Positions 1 through 10,221 are shown, counted from the stretch's first letter. The stretch: 48,669 nt of DNA from Pseudomonadota bacterium (GCA_023423535.1 JAFAFL010000104.1:1-48669); one strand, 5' to 3'. A program made the numbers and translations. Notes: generated by a model not told the origin, from the letters alone.

Positions 1-249
1 GGGCGTGGTCACCCCGGTGCCGGTCTGCGGCCGCGACCCCGCGGGAGCGTCCGGCGCGCCGGAGCTCACCGAGCCGAAGGACCCGTCGCCGGGCTGCGAA
101 CCGGCAGGCGCATCCACCGCCCCGCCCTGCCCTCCGCTGCCGCCCGTTCCGGTGCCGGTGCCGCCCGCTCCCTGCGCCCAGGACGCGCCGGTCAACAGGG
201 CCGCCGCGAGCGCGCCCGTGAGCAACCCCTTCCGCCAGCCGCCGTGCAT
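1..249 (-). CDS. Glycine-rich exported protein, cut off at the window edge
   Basis: Only the first 83 codons are in the window; the reading frame is open to base 1. The start is an ATG at 247-249 preceded by a very good ribosome site (GGAGGTGA, 5 nt upstream). The N-terminus has a short basic stretch, a hydrophobic Leu/Ala core and a cleavage-like Ala-Gln, so a Sec signal peptide of about 22 residues is likely. The mature part begins with Gly/Thr/Ser repeats and then Pro/Ala/Gly-rich sequence without a recognisable domain, as in linkers of secreted myxobacterial proteins. It lies downstream of the tRNA-Leu terminator on the same strand and so is probably an independent unit. Function is unknown. 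Confidence 0.65.
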   Translation of the reverse strand, partial: MHGGWRKGLLTGALAAALLTGASWAQGAGGTGTGTGGSGGQGGAVDAPAGSQPGDGSFGSVSSGAPDAPAGSRPQTGTGVTTP

Positions 250-350
250 CGCCTCACCTCCCGCGCCCTCGGGCGCACGTTCACCTCGGAACGGTGGGGA
301 CGTACCCGGGGACATGCAGGGCGGTGCGGCTGCCAGGCTGGTCAGCGCCG

Positions 351-388
351 AAAACAAAAAAGCCCCCGGACCTTTCGGTCCGGAGGCT
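351..388 (-). terminator. Intrinsic terminator after tRNA-Leu
   Basis: On the minus strand a 12-bp stem (arms 377-388 and 361-372, one G-U pair) closes a GAAA tetraloop and runs directly into a T tract (six T, G, four T). This is a textbook factor-independent terminator. It begins 8 nt past the mature tRNA 3' end and ends the gap-pgk-tpiA-secG-tRNA direction. Confidence 0.9.
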
Positions 389-396
389 CTTCTGTG

Positions 397-478
397 TGCC
401 CAGGGCGGGATTCGAACCCGCACACCTTTCGGCGCCACCCCCTCAAGATGGTGTGTCTACCAATTCCACCACCTGGGC
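397..478 (-). tRNA. tRNA-Leu (anticodon GAG)
   Basis: An 82-nt class II tRNA on the minus strand. The acceptor stem pairs GCCCAGG with CCTGGGC, the D arm contains GAATTGGTAGAC, the anticodon stem is CCATC/GGTGG around the loop TTGAGGG (anticodon GAG, reading CUY), there is a variable arm, and the T arm carries GGTTCGAATCC. CCA is not encoded. It lies just downstream of secG on the same strand. The same secG to tRNA-Leu(GAG) order is known from E. coli (secG-leuU), so co-transcription and processing from the secG mRNA are plausible. Confidence 0.95.
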
Positions 479-483
479 CTTTT

Positions 484-514
484 GAGGCGGGCGCTGAGTA
501 CCTTGGCCCGCCTC
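484..514 (-). other. Perfect 9-bp inverted repeat upstream of tRNA-Leu
   Basis: Arms 484-492 (GAGGCGGGC) and 506-514 (GCCCGCCTC) pair perfectly across a 13-nt loop, directly before the tRNA 5' end. No T tract follows on either strand, so it looks more like an RNA-processing or stability hairpin than a terminator. Confidence 0.5.
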
Positions 515-531
515 TGTTCTGCAACTGCTAT

Positions 532-558
532 CTTCGGGAGTTTTGCATTCTCCCGAAG
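532..558 (-). other. Perfect 9-bp hairpin just after secG
   Basis: Arms 532-540 (CTTCGGGAG) and 550-558 (CTCCCGAAG) pair perfectly across a 9-nt loop, starting 8 nt past the secG stop codon. On the minus strand it is followed by ATAGCAG rather than a T tract. It could protect the mRNA 3' end or act as a weak attenuator before the tRNA. Confidence 0.5.
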
Positions 559-565
559 ACGAAGA

Positions 566-997
566 CTACGGATTCGTCGCCGGGACCTCCTGCGCGGGCT
601 GCGCAGGGGGAACGTTGTGCGGCACCGGGGTCTGCCCCTCCGGCATCGCGCTGCCCTCGGTGGCGGCGGGCATGTCCGGCGTCTCACCGGGCGCCGGCTC
701 CACCGCCGCAGGCGAGGTCGCCGCCGGGGGCGTGGCCGCGCGGTTGGGGATCCGGTCCGCCACCGACGAGCCGAGGCCCACGAACGACAGGCCGAGCGAG
801 GTGAGGAAGAAGAGCCCCGCGCAGATGGCGGTGAGCTTGGAGAGGAACGTGGTCGCGCCCCGTCCGCCGAAAGCGGAGGTCGCCGCGCCGCCGCCGAACG
901 CTGCGCCCATGCCCGCGTCCTTCCCCGGCTGCAGCAGGATGACGAGGATCATGAACACGCTGAGCAGCACGTGGATGATCGTGGTGAAGATCAGCAT
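566..997 (-). CDS. secG: Preprotein translocase subunit SecG
   Basis: A 143-residue SecG, the small accessory subunit of the SecYEG export channel in the inner membrane. The N-terminus is a first transmembrane helix (about residues 3-20), followed by the family-typical ILLQPGKDAGMGAAFGGG loop and a second helix at about 54-73. The C-terminal 70 residues are a Pro/Ala-rich extension, longer than the usual ~110-residue family size and typical of myxobacterial SecG. The chosen ATG (995-997) has AGGAG upstream; an in-frame ATG further up would add 22 unrelated residues. It is the last protein gene of the glycolytic cluster, 150 nt downstream of tpiA, followed by tRNA-Leu. Confidence 0.93.
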   Translation of the reverse strand: MLIFTTIIHVLLSVFMILVILLQPGKDAGMGAAFGGGAATSAFGGRGATTFLSKLTAICAGLFFLTSLGLSFVGLGSSVADRIPNRAATPPAATSPAAVEPAPGETPDMPAATEGSAMPEGQTPVPHNVPPAQPAQEVPATNP

Positions 998-1147
998 AGT
1001 TCGGGGTGACTCCTGAACCCGTTGAGGGCGCGGCACCCTATACGAGCGCACACAGCCTGACAACCTTCTCGGTGGGCTGCCCGCTCAGAGGCTCGCCGGC
1101 AAGGGCAGCCGGCAGCCCGGAACGCACAGCCCACGGCGGCTCGACTG

Positions 1148-1918
<771 letters not shown>

Positions 1919-1939
1919 GGTCCCCTCCTCCTCTGATCC

Positions 1940-3133
1940 CTACTGCTCCAGCGCCTTGATCCCCGGGAGCTCGCGGCCCTCGAGGAACTCCAGCGAGGCG
2001 CCGCCGCCGGTGGACACGTGCGTCATCTTCTCCGCCATGCCCATCTGCTGCACCGCCGCCGCGCTGTCACCACCGCCGATGACCGTCACCGCGTCCCGCA
2101 GCGACGCCATGGCCTGCGCCACCTCGCGCGTGCCGGCGGCGAACTTCTCCACCTCGAACAGCCCCATGGGCCCGTTCCAGATGACCGTCTTCGCCGACCG
2201 GATGTGCTGGCGGTAGAGGTCCCGCGACTTCGGCCCGATGTCGAGCCCCATGAGGTCCGCCGGAATCGCCCGGTCGGGGATCTCGCGCACCTGCGTGTTC
2301 GCGGTGGGCTCGGTGCCGCAGACGTGATCCACCGGCAGCACCAGCGACTTGCCCAGCCGCTGCGCCGCGTCGAGGATCTTCCGCGCGAGGTCGAGCTTGT
2401 CGTCCTCCACCCGGCTCTTCCCCACCTCGATGCCCTGCGCCTTGAGGAAGGTGTAGGCCATGGCCCCGCCGATGAGCAGCGCGTCCACCTTGGGCAGCAG
2501 GTTCTCGATGACCTTGATCTTGTCCGATACCTTCGCGCCGCCGAGGATCGCCACGAACGGCCGCTCGGGGTTCTTCACCGCCCGCCCGAGGTACTCGAGC
2601 TCCTTGCGGATGAGCAGGCCCGCCGCGCGCTCCTTCACGAAGGCCGCCATCCCCGCGGTGGAGGCATGGGCCCGGTGCGCGGTGCCGAACGCGTCGTTCA
2701 CGTAGACGTCGCACAGCTCCGCGAGCTGCCGCGAGAAGGCCTCGTCGTTCTTCTCCTCCTCCGGGTGGAAGCGCAGGTTCTCCAGCACGAGCACCTGGCC
2801 CGGCTGAAGGTCCTTCACCTGCTTCTTCACCCCGTCGCCCACGCAGTCATCCGCAAGGATGACCTCGTGCGAGCGCCCGAGGAGCTCCGCGAGCTTCGTG
2901 GCCGCGGGCTCGAGCGAGTACTTCGGCTCCGGACCGCCCTTCGGCCGCCCGAGGTGCGAAGCGAGAATCACCTTCGCGCCGCCCGCCAGCGCCTTGCGGA
3001 TGGTGGGCAGCGCCTCGCGGATGCGCGTGTCGTCGGTGACGCGCTTCTTCTCGTCGAGCGGGACGTTGAAGTCCACCCGGATGAAGACGCGCTTCCCCTG
3101 CAGCTGCAGGTCGTCGATGTACCGGACCGCCAT
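1940..3133 (-). CDS. pgk: Phosphoglycerate kinase
   Basis: A 397-residue cytoplasmic monomeric kinase that transfers the acyl phosphate of 1,3-bisphosphoglycerate to ADP. The N-domain signature KRVFIRVDFNVPLDE, the SHLGRPKG substrate motif, the hinge region and the C-terminal nucleotide-binding VIGGGDSAAAV with VSTGGGASLEFLEG are all present, and length is typical. The ATG lies only 3 nt beyond the stop of gap, so the two genes are probably translationally coupled. Nothing unusual is seen. Confidence 0.97.
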   Translation of the reverse strand: MAVRYIDDLQLQGKRVFIRVDFNVPLDEKKRVTDDTRIREALPTIRKALAGGAKVILASHLGRPKGGPEPKYSLEPAATKLAELLGRSHEVILADDCVGDGVKKQVKDLQPGQVLVLENLRFHPEEEKNDEAFSRQLAELCDVYVNDAFGTAHRAHASTAGMAAFVKERAAGLLIRKELEYLGRAVKNPERPFVAILGGAKVSDKIKVIENLLPKVDALLIGGAMAYTFLKAQGIEVGKSRVEDDKLDLARKILDAAQRLGKSLVLPVDHVCGTEPTANTQVREIPDRAIPADLMGLDIGPKSRDLYRQHIRSAKTVIWNGPMGLFEVEKFAAGTREVAQAMASLRDAVTVIGGGDSAAAVQQMGMAEKMTHVSTGGGASLEFLEGRELPGIKALEQ

Positions 3134-3136
3134 TGC

Positions 3137-4150
<1,014 letters not shown>

Positions 4151-4200
4151 GATGACTCTCCTTCGACAGAGCGTGTCGGTGGGGGTGCGAAAACGGCGGC

Positions 4201-4228
4201 AACCTACACCCCACCCGAGGCGAGTCAA
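4201..4228 (-). promoter_or_regulatory. Promoter of the gap-pgk-tpiA-secG operon
   Basis: On the minus strand a -35 element TTGACT (4223-4228) and a -10-like TAGGTT (4201-4206) are separated by 16 bp. The predicted start lies near 4194, giving a leader of about 45 nt that contains the gap ribosome site. The -35 matches five of six consensus bases; the -10 is weaker. Confidence 0.5.
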
Positions 4229-4240
4229 CGGCGATGGGGA

Positions 4241-7126
4241 CTAGCGGGATCTCCGCCGCGAGATCCCCAACAACGCAAACACCCCGAACACCGCGAAGGC
4301 CGCTCCGCCACCGCCCGCACCGCAGCCGCAGCCCTCCGGCTCCTCGTAGCTGCCGATGTACCAGGGCACCTCCACCGGCCCCTCCGGCGTCACGCCCGCG
4401 TCGTCACCGCCGGTGCCTCCGTCCGGAAGCGGCATCCCGCCATCGAAGGGCGGCGGCTGCATCCCCAGCGGGACCTCCAGCGCGGTGAGCAGCCGCGCCA
4501 TGAGCTCGGTGCGGTGCGCGCTCTCGGTCACCGTCTCCAGCGGAAAGGCGAGGAACGCCACCCGGTGCGAGCCCTCGCCGAGCACCGCCGCCACCTCCCC
4601 GCCCGCGCCCCACCGGGCGATCGCCCGGCTCATCTGCGGCAGCAGCGCGTCCGCCGCGCCGAGCGGATAGGCGCCGCCGAGGCCGTCGTCGAGCGCGGTG
4701 CCGTGGAGGCCCTCGAAGGCCTCGCCGTCGGTGCCGGTGAAGGACTGGGCGCTCGGGCCGCTCGCCTTCTGCGCGCGCAGGATCTGCGCGAGGAACTGCT
4801 GATCGTCCGCGCTCCCCTTCGACAGCCCGTCCGCCACGTGCGAGCCGGACACGATGAGCCTTCCGCCGCCGTTGACGAAGTCGCGCAGCGCGTTGCGGTG
4901 CGCCGCGGAGAGCTGCACCTGACCGCTCGCGCCGCGGCCGACGAGGAAGTCCACCAGCACGTAGCCAGCGGGCGTCACGTCCGCGTTCGCCAGCGCGCTG
5001 CCGCTCGCCGAGTCGAAGCCCACGCCCAGCGCGGAGAGCGCCGCCCCGTGCCTTCGCACGTAGGAGCCGTCGTTCATCCGCTCGATGATCGCGCGCACCG
5101 GCGATCCCAGCGCGTGCGCGGAGAGGTCTTCGCTCCTCGTCAGCGACGCGTCGAAGCGGTCATAGGCGTTGACCACCAGCACCGGTGAAGCACCGCCGCT
5201 CATCGGCGCCATCGCGCCCACGATCTCCGAGGGGAACGACTCGCCGCCCGCGTTCACGCCGGTCACCCGGAAGTAGCGCGCGACGCCGTTCTCCAGCGGC
5301 AATTCGATCTCGTTGCCGCTCACCGCGAGGCCCTCGTCCCAGGCGTGGCCGTCGGGGCTGCCGTAGAGGATGAAGGAGGCCGCGGCGCCGCCCGCGAGAT
5401 CCTGCGCGTCGGTCTGACCGGGCCGCCAGGAGACGCGCACCTTCCCGTCGCCGAGGTTCCTCGCGGAGAGGCGCACCGGAGGCTCCGGCGGAAGCACGAC
5501 CGCGGTGCCGTCGCGCTGCGCGTAGTACTTGATGATGCCCTGCGCGATCGCCCGCGCGGCGATGTAGCGGAAGTACGGATCCTTCAAGACCTCCGCGTCC
5601 GCCGGGTTGTTGTGGAACGCCATCTCCAGAAGGATCGCCGGCGTCTCCGGATTGAGCGTGGGGTTCAGCTCGCCGAAGTTGGCGGTCTTGAGCCCTCGGT
5701 TGTTCCACTGACTGGGCGCCCCGGAGTGCGGATCCCACACGCCGCGCAGGTCCCGGATGATCTCGCCGTGCACCGCCTGCGCGAGTTCCACGCTGCCCGG
5801 CACCGGCCCCGTGACCGCCATCGTGGAGGGATCCTGGTAGCGGTACGTGAATGTCTCCGTCCCGCGGAAGGCGCAGACCGGATTGGGCTCATCGCCGCAG
5901 GCGTTGGTGTGCCACGCCACGTAGATGCCGTCGTCGCCCGGTTCGTGATCCCAGGCGGTGAAGCGCGAGCGCGCGGTGACGTCGTCGTTCCGGTCGCTGG
6001 TGGAGGAGGCGTACACCTGCGGCGGCGCGCCGAGGTACTGCGTGTGGTACCGCGAGGACTCCTCGAAGCGGGGACGTCCGCTCCTGGGCCCTGTCGCGCC
6101 GTCGCTGCGGGGCCTCGCGATCATCCCCATCCCGCCGCCGATCCGCACCGCGTCCAAAGAGACGTTGCCGGTCACCGTCGAGTCGTTGAGCGCCACCACC
6201 GCGCCGCGCTCCGGGCTCTTCCCCTCCTTGAAGAAGAAGCGCCCGAGGAGCACCCACGTCGAGCCGTGCCTCCGCTGGTTCACCCGGAAGTGGGCCTCGC
6301 CGCCCGCATGCCGGACGACGTAGTGCGCATCCGGCACGCGGTAGCTGAACGCGGTGTACGCGACGTAGACGTTGTAGTGACCGTCCGCCGGCACGTCGAT
6401 CGTCCAGGTCGCGCTGGCGGTCGGCTCGCCCGAGGTCGTCGCCTCCATCAGCCGGTTGTTTCCCAGCACGAACGGGTTCGTCCCCGACGGCAGTGGATCC
6501 GGCACCGGGCCGTAGCCTGCGACCGACGAGTCCGAGAAGGCCGAGCCGGGGCCGCTCTCCGCGTAGTCCGCGCTCCCGTTGTCCACCACCACGAGGCGAG
6601 GGTTCGTGTCGCTCTCGCGCACCGTCACCACGTAGGCGCCCGCGTTGTGCAGCATGGGCACGAGGAACTGGCTGAGGGTCTCGGTGGAGATGAGATCCTC
6701 CACCACGTTGAAGGTGTTCGGCCGCTGCGTGCGCCAGGTGTTGTCCGCGCTCCCGCTCGCGAAGCTCGGCGACCAGTAGAAGCCGTGGCCCGGCGACAGA
6801 TAGACGGTCTTCCCCGTCAGCGCGCCCTCGCGGAGCTTCGCGGTGGGCGAGCCGAACTGCTTCGGACCAATGCCGCGCGGGGCCTCGCGCTGGACGCGCG
6901 GGTGCTCGTCGCGCTGGAGCGGGAGCTCGAACGGCTTTGGCGGCACCGGCTCGAGGCCGTGCAGCGTGTCCGGGTGCACGAGGCCGCAGTCGTGGACGTA
7001 CGCTTCCGCCTCGTCGTCGCCGAGGGTCTGCGCGTGGGCGTCGAACGGCAGGGCGAAGAGGACGGCCGGGGCCATCGCGAGCGCGGCGGCGGCAAGGGCG
7101 CGCGCCGGCGGGTGGGTCAGGCGGTT
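4241..7126 (-). CDS. Secreted N-acetylmuramoyl-L-alanine amidase with golvesin-like insert and MYXO-CTERM tail
   Basis: A 961-residue exported protein. Residues 1-33 form a signal peptide ending in AHA. An Amidase_3-type zinc amidase fold follows: the first ligand is in LSPGHGFYW, a second is a glutamate in VVEDLISTE, a third is in VAWHTNAC, and the catalytic-type glutamate is in ILLEMAFHNN. Between the second and third ligand motifs lies an insert resembling the golvesin/Xly carbohydrate-binding-like domain (WTIDVPADGHYNVYVAY, then HFRVNQRR, WVLLGRF). After the enzyme come a fibronectin III-like domain and a flotillin/GATase-like module around DFVNGGGRLIVSGS. The C-terminus has Pro/Asp linkers, GCGCGAGGG, one helix and RRRSR, a MYXO-CTERM sorting tail. 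The ATG has GAGGAG upstream. It probably cleaves peptidoglycan stem peptides at the cell surface. Confidence 0.85.
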   Translation of the reverse strand, partial: NRLTHPPARALAAAALAMAPAVLFALPFDAHAQTLGDDEAEAYVHDCGLVHPDTLHGLEPVPPKPFELPLQRDEHPRVQREAPRGIGPKQFGSPTAKLREGALTGKTVYLSPGHGFYWSPSFASGSADNTWRTQRPNTFNVVEDLISTETLSQFLVPMLHNAGAYVVTVRESDTNPRLVVVDNGSADYAESGPGSAFSDSSVAGYGPVPDPLPSGTNPFVLGNNRLMEATTSGEPTASATWTIDVPADGHYNVYVAYTAFSYRVPDAHYVVRHAGGEAHFRVNQRRHGSTWVLLGRFFFKEGKSPERGAVVALNDSTVTGNVSLDAVRIGGGMGMIARPRSDGATGPRSGRPRFEESSRYHTQYLGAPPQVYASSTSDRNDDVTARSRFTAWDHEPGDDGIYVAWHTNACGDEPNPVCAFRGTETFTYRYQDPSTMAVTGPVPGSVELAQAVHGEIIRDLRGVWDPHSGAPSQWNNRGLKTANFGELNPTLNPETPAILLEMAFHNNPADAEVLKDPYFRYIAARAIAQGIIKYYAQRDGTAVVLPPEPPVRLSARNLGDGKVRVSWRPGQTDAQDLAGGAAASFILYGSPDGHAWDEGLAVSGNEIELPLENGVARYFRVTGVNAGGESFPSEIVGAMAPMSGGASPVLVVNAYDRFDASLTRSEDLSAHALGSPVRAIIERMNDGSYVRRHGAALSALGVGFDSASGSALANADVTPAGYVLVDFLVGRGASGQVQLSAAHRNALRDFVNGGGRLIVSGSHVADGLSKGSADDQQFLAQILRAQKASGPSAQSFTGTDGEAFEGLHGTALDDGLGGAYPLGAADALLPQMSRAIARWGAGGEVAAVLGEGSHRVAFLAFPLETVTESAHRTELMARLLTALEVPLGMQPPPFDGGMPLPDGGTGGDDAGVTPEGPVEVPWYIGSYEEPEGCGCGAGGGGAAFAVFGVFALLGISRRRSR

Positions 7127-7172
7127 CATGGGGGCTCCTCGCTGCGTGCCTACCACAATGCACAGAGCGGGT

Positions 7173-7201
7173 TTGCCACCGGCGCTGCGTGGACCTATAT
7201 C
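7173..7201 (+). promoter_or_regulatory. Candidate promoter of the DgkA-type gene
   Basis: TTGCCA (7173-7178) and TATATC (7196-7201) are separated by exactly 17 bp in the 93-bp divergent region between the amidase and the kinase. The -35 matches five of six consensus bases and the -10 four of six. The predicted start falls about 12 nt before the kinase ATG. Confidence 0.45.
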
Positions 7202-7219
7202 CGGCGCGTTCAACTCCGG

Positions 7220-7891
7220 ATGAAACGCGCCCGCAAGCTCACACCTCCGCCGCAGCTTTCGCGCGGAACCGTTCCGCCCTACCCGAAGCTCGGGAGTTCG
7301 GGGTTTCTCGGCAGCGCGCTGCACGCGTGGAACGGGCTCGTCCACACCGTCGTCCACCAGCGCAACATGCGCATCCACGTGCTGGCGGCGTTCGCGGTGT
7401 CGCTGGTAGGCAGCGGCATCCCGCTGGGGCTGGCGGAGAAGGTCACGCTCGTCTTCTGCGTGCTGCTCGTCTTCTTTGCCGAGATCCTCAACAGCGCGCT
7501 CGAGCAGCTGGTGGACCTCGCGACCCAGGAGTTCGATCAGAAGGCGAAGCTGGCGAAGGACGCGGCGGCGGCGGGGGTGCTCGTCCTCGCCATCGGCACG
7601 GTGGTCATCTTCAGCGCGATCATCTTCCACAACCGCGACACCATCGCCGCCTTCGAGCGCGCGGTGTTCCGGCAGATGGCATTCGGGTGGCCGCTGCTGG
7701 CGTGTGCGGCGGTCCTGATGATGAAGCGCTCGAGGCCCTGGTTCGTGGATGCGCTCGCGTTCGCCGGGGCCTGCGCGCTGGTGGTGGCGATCAGCCGGCA
7801 CTCGCAGAGCGCGGTGTTTCTCGCCATGACCGCGGGGCTCGTCATCCTCAGCGGCGCGGCGGCGTTCGAGCGGCGGCGCAGCGGGGCGTAG
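7220..7891 (+). CDS. Diacylglycerol/undecaprenol kinase family membrane protein (DgkA-like)
   Basis: A 223-residue integral membrane protein. Residues about 28-140 match the small prokaryotic DgkA fold: GSALHAWNGLVHTVVHQRNMRIHV, then two helices and AEILNSALEQLVDL, the family signature that carries the catalytic glutamate and the active-site asparagine. The usual family length is about 120 residues; here two or three further transmembrane helices follow (about 145-215), as in DgkA-PAP2-like extended forms, but no PAP2 catalytic histidine motif is visible. The expected role is ATP-dependent phosphorylation of diacylglycerol or undecaprenol to recycle membrane lipid. The start has only a weak ribosome site, but the N-terminal basic stretch fits. 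It diverges from the amidase gene. Confidence 0.82.
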   Translation: MKRARKLTPPPQLSRGTVPPYPKLGSSGFLGSALHAWNGLVHTVVHQRNMRIHVLAAFAVSLVGSGIPLGLAEKVTLVFCVLLVFFAEILNSALEQLVDLATQEFDQKAKLAKDAAAAGVLVLAIGTVVIFSAIIFHNRDTIAAFERAVFRQMAFGWPLLACAAVLMMKRSRPWFVDALAFAGACALVVAISRHSQSAVFLAMTAGLVILSGAAAFERRRSGA

Positions 7892-7991
7892 GCGCCTGGG
7901 AGAAACAACTGAGCCCGGCCGGCTAGAGCCACCGGCACCGCGCCGGAAGCCCCGCCTGACCGGGCCTGAAGAAACGACTGCGAAAGGGGCG

Positions 7992-8189
7992 TTACGGCTG
8001 CGCCTGGACGCGCTGCGCCTCGGCCTGCGGCGGCGGCGCGGGCTTGTCGCTCTCGCGGATGTCCTCCGCCACGAGGTCGATCAGCTCGGTGGCGATCCCG
8101 ATGACCTGGTTCGACGAGTAGCCGCTGGCGCGCAGCTGGTTGAAGAACGTCCGCGCCAGGATCCGACCCGCCTTCTTGTCCGTGCTCAT
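7992..8189 (-). CDS. Small conserved protein of unknown function
   Basis: A 65-residue cytoplasmic protein. The start MSTDKKAG has GGAGG upstream at good spacing; a longer upstream frame is not supported. The body (residues 5-48) looks like a compact helical bundle, ILARTFFNQLRASGYSSNQVIGIA followed by ELIDLVAEDI, and the tail is Pro/Ala/Gln-rich. The helical pattern could bind DNA or a partner protein, but I recognise no family. It converges with the DgkA-like gene across a 100-bp gap that holds no clear terminator. Confidence 0.6.
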   Translation of the reverse strand: MSTDKKAGRILARTFFNQLRASGYSSNQVIGIATELIDLVAEDIRESDKPAPPPQAEAQRVQAQP

Positions 8190-8492
8190 CTGAGGCCTCC
8201 ACACAAACCACGTGCACTTGCGAACTGCGACGGGTGGTCGCATGTTCAATGGCCGTGCCACGGCGGCGTCTGTAGAGGAGCCGTTAAATTACAAGCGCTT
8301 AGGCGTGCTCTTCGCCCCGCCTGCCCTCCGGGCCAGTGCGAAAGCCACTTCGCACCGCGCCTGTAGCGCTCTGCAGCGGGGCCCGGGTGCATAAGCCCGT
8401 TCGCACTTCGGCCCACACGGAAAACTTCAACGATTACGCATGCCTGATTCTTTACAGTCCGACGCCACGATGTGCCACTGTGGCCGGTTCCC
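8190..8492. other. 303-bp divergent intergenic region
   Basis: This gap separates the small minus-strand gene from the plus-strand FAD oxidoreductase. It contains a perfect 7-bp inverted repeat (GTGCGAA at 8336-8342 and TTCGCAC at 8349-8355, loop 6 nt), without a following T tract. A -10-like TACAGT preceded by an AT-richer stretch (CTTTACAG) lies at 8454-8459. No open frame with a ribosome site is seen. It probably holds both promoters. Confidence 0.35.
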
Positions 8493-10094
8493 ATGACGGC
8501 CTTCCGCGTCAACAACATCCCCCTCTATCTGGACGAGCCCGACTCGCTCCTCGGCAAGCGCGCAGCGGAGAAGCTGGGCGTCGGTGAAGGCGACCTCGCC
8601 TCGGTGCGGATCGTCCGCGCGGTGCTCGATGCGCGGAAGAAGGGCAGCCCCCGCTACATCCACACCCTCGAGGTCGCGCTCGCGAGCGGGAAGCGTCCGC
8701 CGCGCGTGCCGCCGGACGTCTCCGAGGTCGAGCCCGCCCCCCCGCCGCCGGGCAAGGTGAAGCCTCCGGACCAGCGGCCGATCATCGTGGGCACAGGCCC
8801 CGCCGGCCTCTTCGCCGCATGGGGCCTTTTGGAGGTGGGCGTCCGCTCGGTGCTCATCGAGCGCGGCAAGGAGGTCGTCGAACGCCGCAAGGACGTGGCG
8901 AAGCTCATGCGCGACGGGTCGCTGCTGCCCGAGAGCAACATGAACTTCGGCGAGGGCGGCGCCGGCGCCTACACCGACGGCAAGCTCTCCACCCGCATCA
9001 ACCACCCGATGGTGCGCAAGGTCATCGAGGCCTTCGCGCAGTTCGGCGCGCCGGATCAGATCCTCGTGCAGGGAAAGCCGCACATCGGCTCGGACCTCTT
9101 GCCGGGGGCGGTGGCGAACATCCGCCGCTACCTCATCGAGCACGGCTGCGAGGTCCGCTTCGAGACCCGCGTCGAAGATCTCGTGATCGCCGATGGGCGC
9201 ATCACCGGCGTGAAGCTCAGCGACGGGAGCACGATCGACGGCGACCGGGTGATCCTCGCGCCGGGAAACAGCGCCCGCGAGCTCTTCGAGCGCTTCGCCG
9301 CCGACGGCAAGGTGATGGTCGAGGCCAAGCCCTTCGCGATCGGCTTCCGCGCCGAACATCCGCAGGCGCTGATCAACCGCATCCAGTACGGCTCTGCCGC
9401 CGAGCACCCGAAGCTGCCGCCCGCGGACTACAAGCTCGCGGAGAACCTCGCGGTGGATGGCGAGACGCGCGGCGTCTACTCCTTCTGCATGTGCCCGGGC
9501 GGCATCGTCGTGCCCACGCCGACGGAGGAGGGACTGCTCTGCACCAACGGCATGAGCAACTCGCGGCGCAACGCGCAGTTCGCCAACGCGGGCATCGTCG
9601 TCAGCGTCAGCGTGGCGGACTTCGAGCGCGAGGGCTTCCGCGGCGTGCTCGCGGGGCTCGAGTTCCAGCGGCACTGGGAGAAGAAGGCGTACGAGCTCGG
9701 CGGCGGGCGATTCATCGCGCCGGCCCAGTCGATCCCGGACTACCTCGCGGGCAAGTCGAAGAAGGATCCGGGCAAGACGAGCTACCGCCCGGGCATCGTC
9801 AAGGCGGACCTCAACTCGCTGCTCCCCGAGCGCCACCGTGACAGCATCAAGGGCGCGCTGCGCGGCTTCGAGAAGCGCATGCGCGGCTTCGTCAGCGAGG
9901 AGGGAAAGCTCATCGCGCTGGAGAGCCGGACGTCGTCTCCCGTTCGCGTGACCCGCGGTGACGACCTCCATTCCGTCTCCGTGCGCGGGCTCTATCCGTC
10001 CGGTGAAGGCTGCGGCTACGCGGGCGGGATCGTGTCGTCCGCGATCGACGGGCTGCGCATCGCCGAGCAGATCGCGAAGGAGCTGGGCGGGTAG
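8493..10094 (+). CDS. FAD-dependent oxidoreductase (COG2509-type)
   Basis: A 533-residue protein with an N-terminal ~90-residue cap domain, a Pro-rich linker, and an FAD/NAD-binding fold beginning with IIVGTGPAGLFAAWGLL (about residues 97-113). The downstream NFGEGGAGAYTDGKL segment, the GVKLSDGS strand, the CMCPGGIVVP segment and the C-terminal GLYPSGEGCGYAGGI are typical of the uncharacterised dehydrogenase family related to geranylgeranyl-reductase-like flavoproteins. The electron acceptor and substrate are unknown. The ATG was chosen over a GTG seven codons earlier; neither has a strong ribosome site. The protein is intact and of family-typical length. Confidence 0.85.
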   Translation: MTAFRVNNIPLYLDEPDSLLGKRAAEKLGVGEGDLASVRIVRAVLDARKKGSPRYIHTLEVALASGKRPPRVPPDVSEVEPAPPPPGKVKPPDQRPIIVGTGPAGLFAAWGLLEVGVRSVLIERGKEVVERRKDVAKLMRDGSLLPESNMNFGEGGAGAYTDGKLSTRINHPMVRKVIEAFAQFGAPDQILVQGKPHIGSDLLPGAVANIRRYLIEHGCEVRFETRVEDLVIADGRITGVKLSDGSTIDGDRVILAPGNSARELFERFAADGKVMVEAKPFAIGFRAEHPQALINRIQYGSAAEHPKLPPADYKLAENLAVDGETRGVYSFCMCPGGIVVPTPTEEGLLCTNGMSNSRRNAQFANAGIVVSVSVADFEREGFRGVLAGLEFQRHWEKKAYELGGGRFIAPAQSIPDYLAGKSKKDPGKTSYRPGIVKADLNSLLPERHRDSIKGALRGFEKRMRGFVSEEGKLIALESRTSSPVRVTRGDDLHSVSVRGLYPSGEGCGYAGGIVSSAIDGLRIAEQIAKELGG

Positions 10095-10221
10095 AACGCG
10101 CCGCTCAGCGCGTGCGTTTCACCTTCAGTAGCCCGTGTCGCCCGGAGCGGCACCCGCCGCAGTCAGCATCGCGTGGGGCTGGCCGCGGTGGTGCGTGTGG
10201 TTCGCCATCCACAGCCCAGGT

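Noticed and set aside
5345..7219. Upstream extension of the DgkA-like frame
   Set aside because: It runs antisense through the amidase and lacks any domain; the kinase starts at 7220.
7127..7801. N-terminal extension of the amidase frame
   Set aside because: The extension crosses the DgkA-like gene and lies before a clean signal peptide with a ribosome site at 7126.
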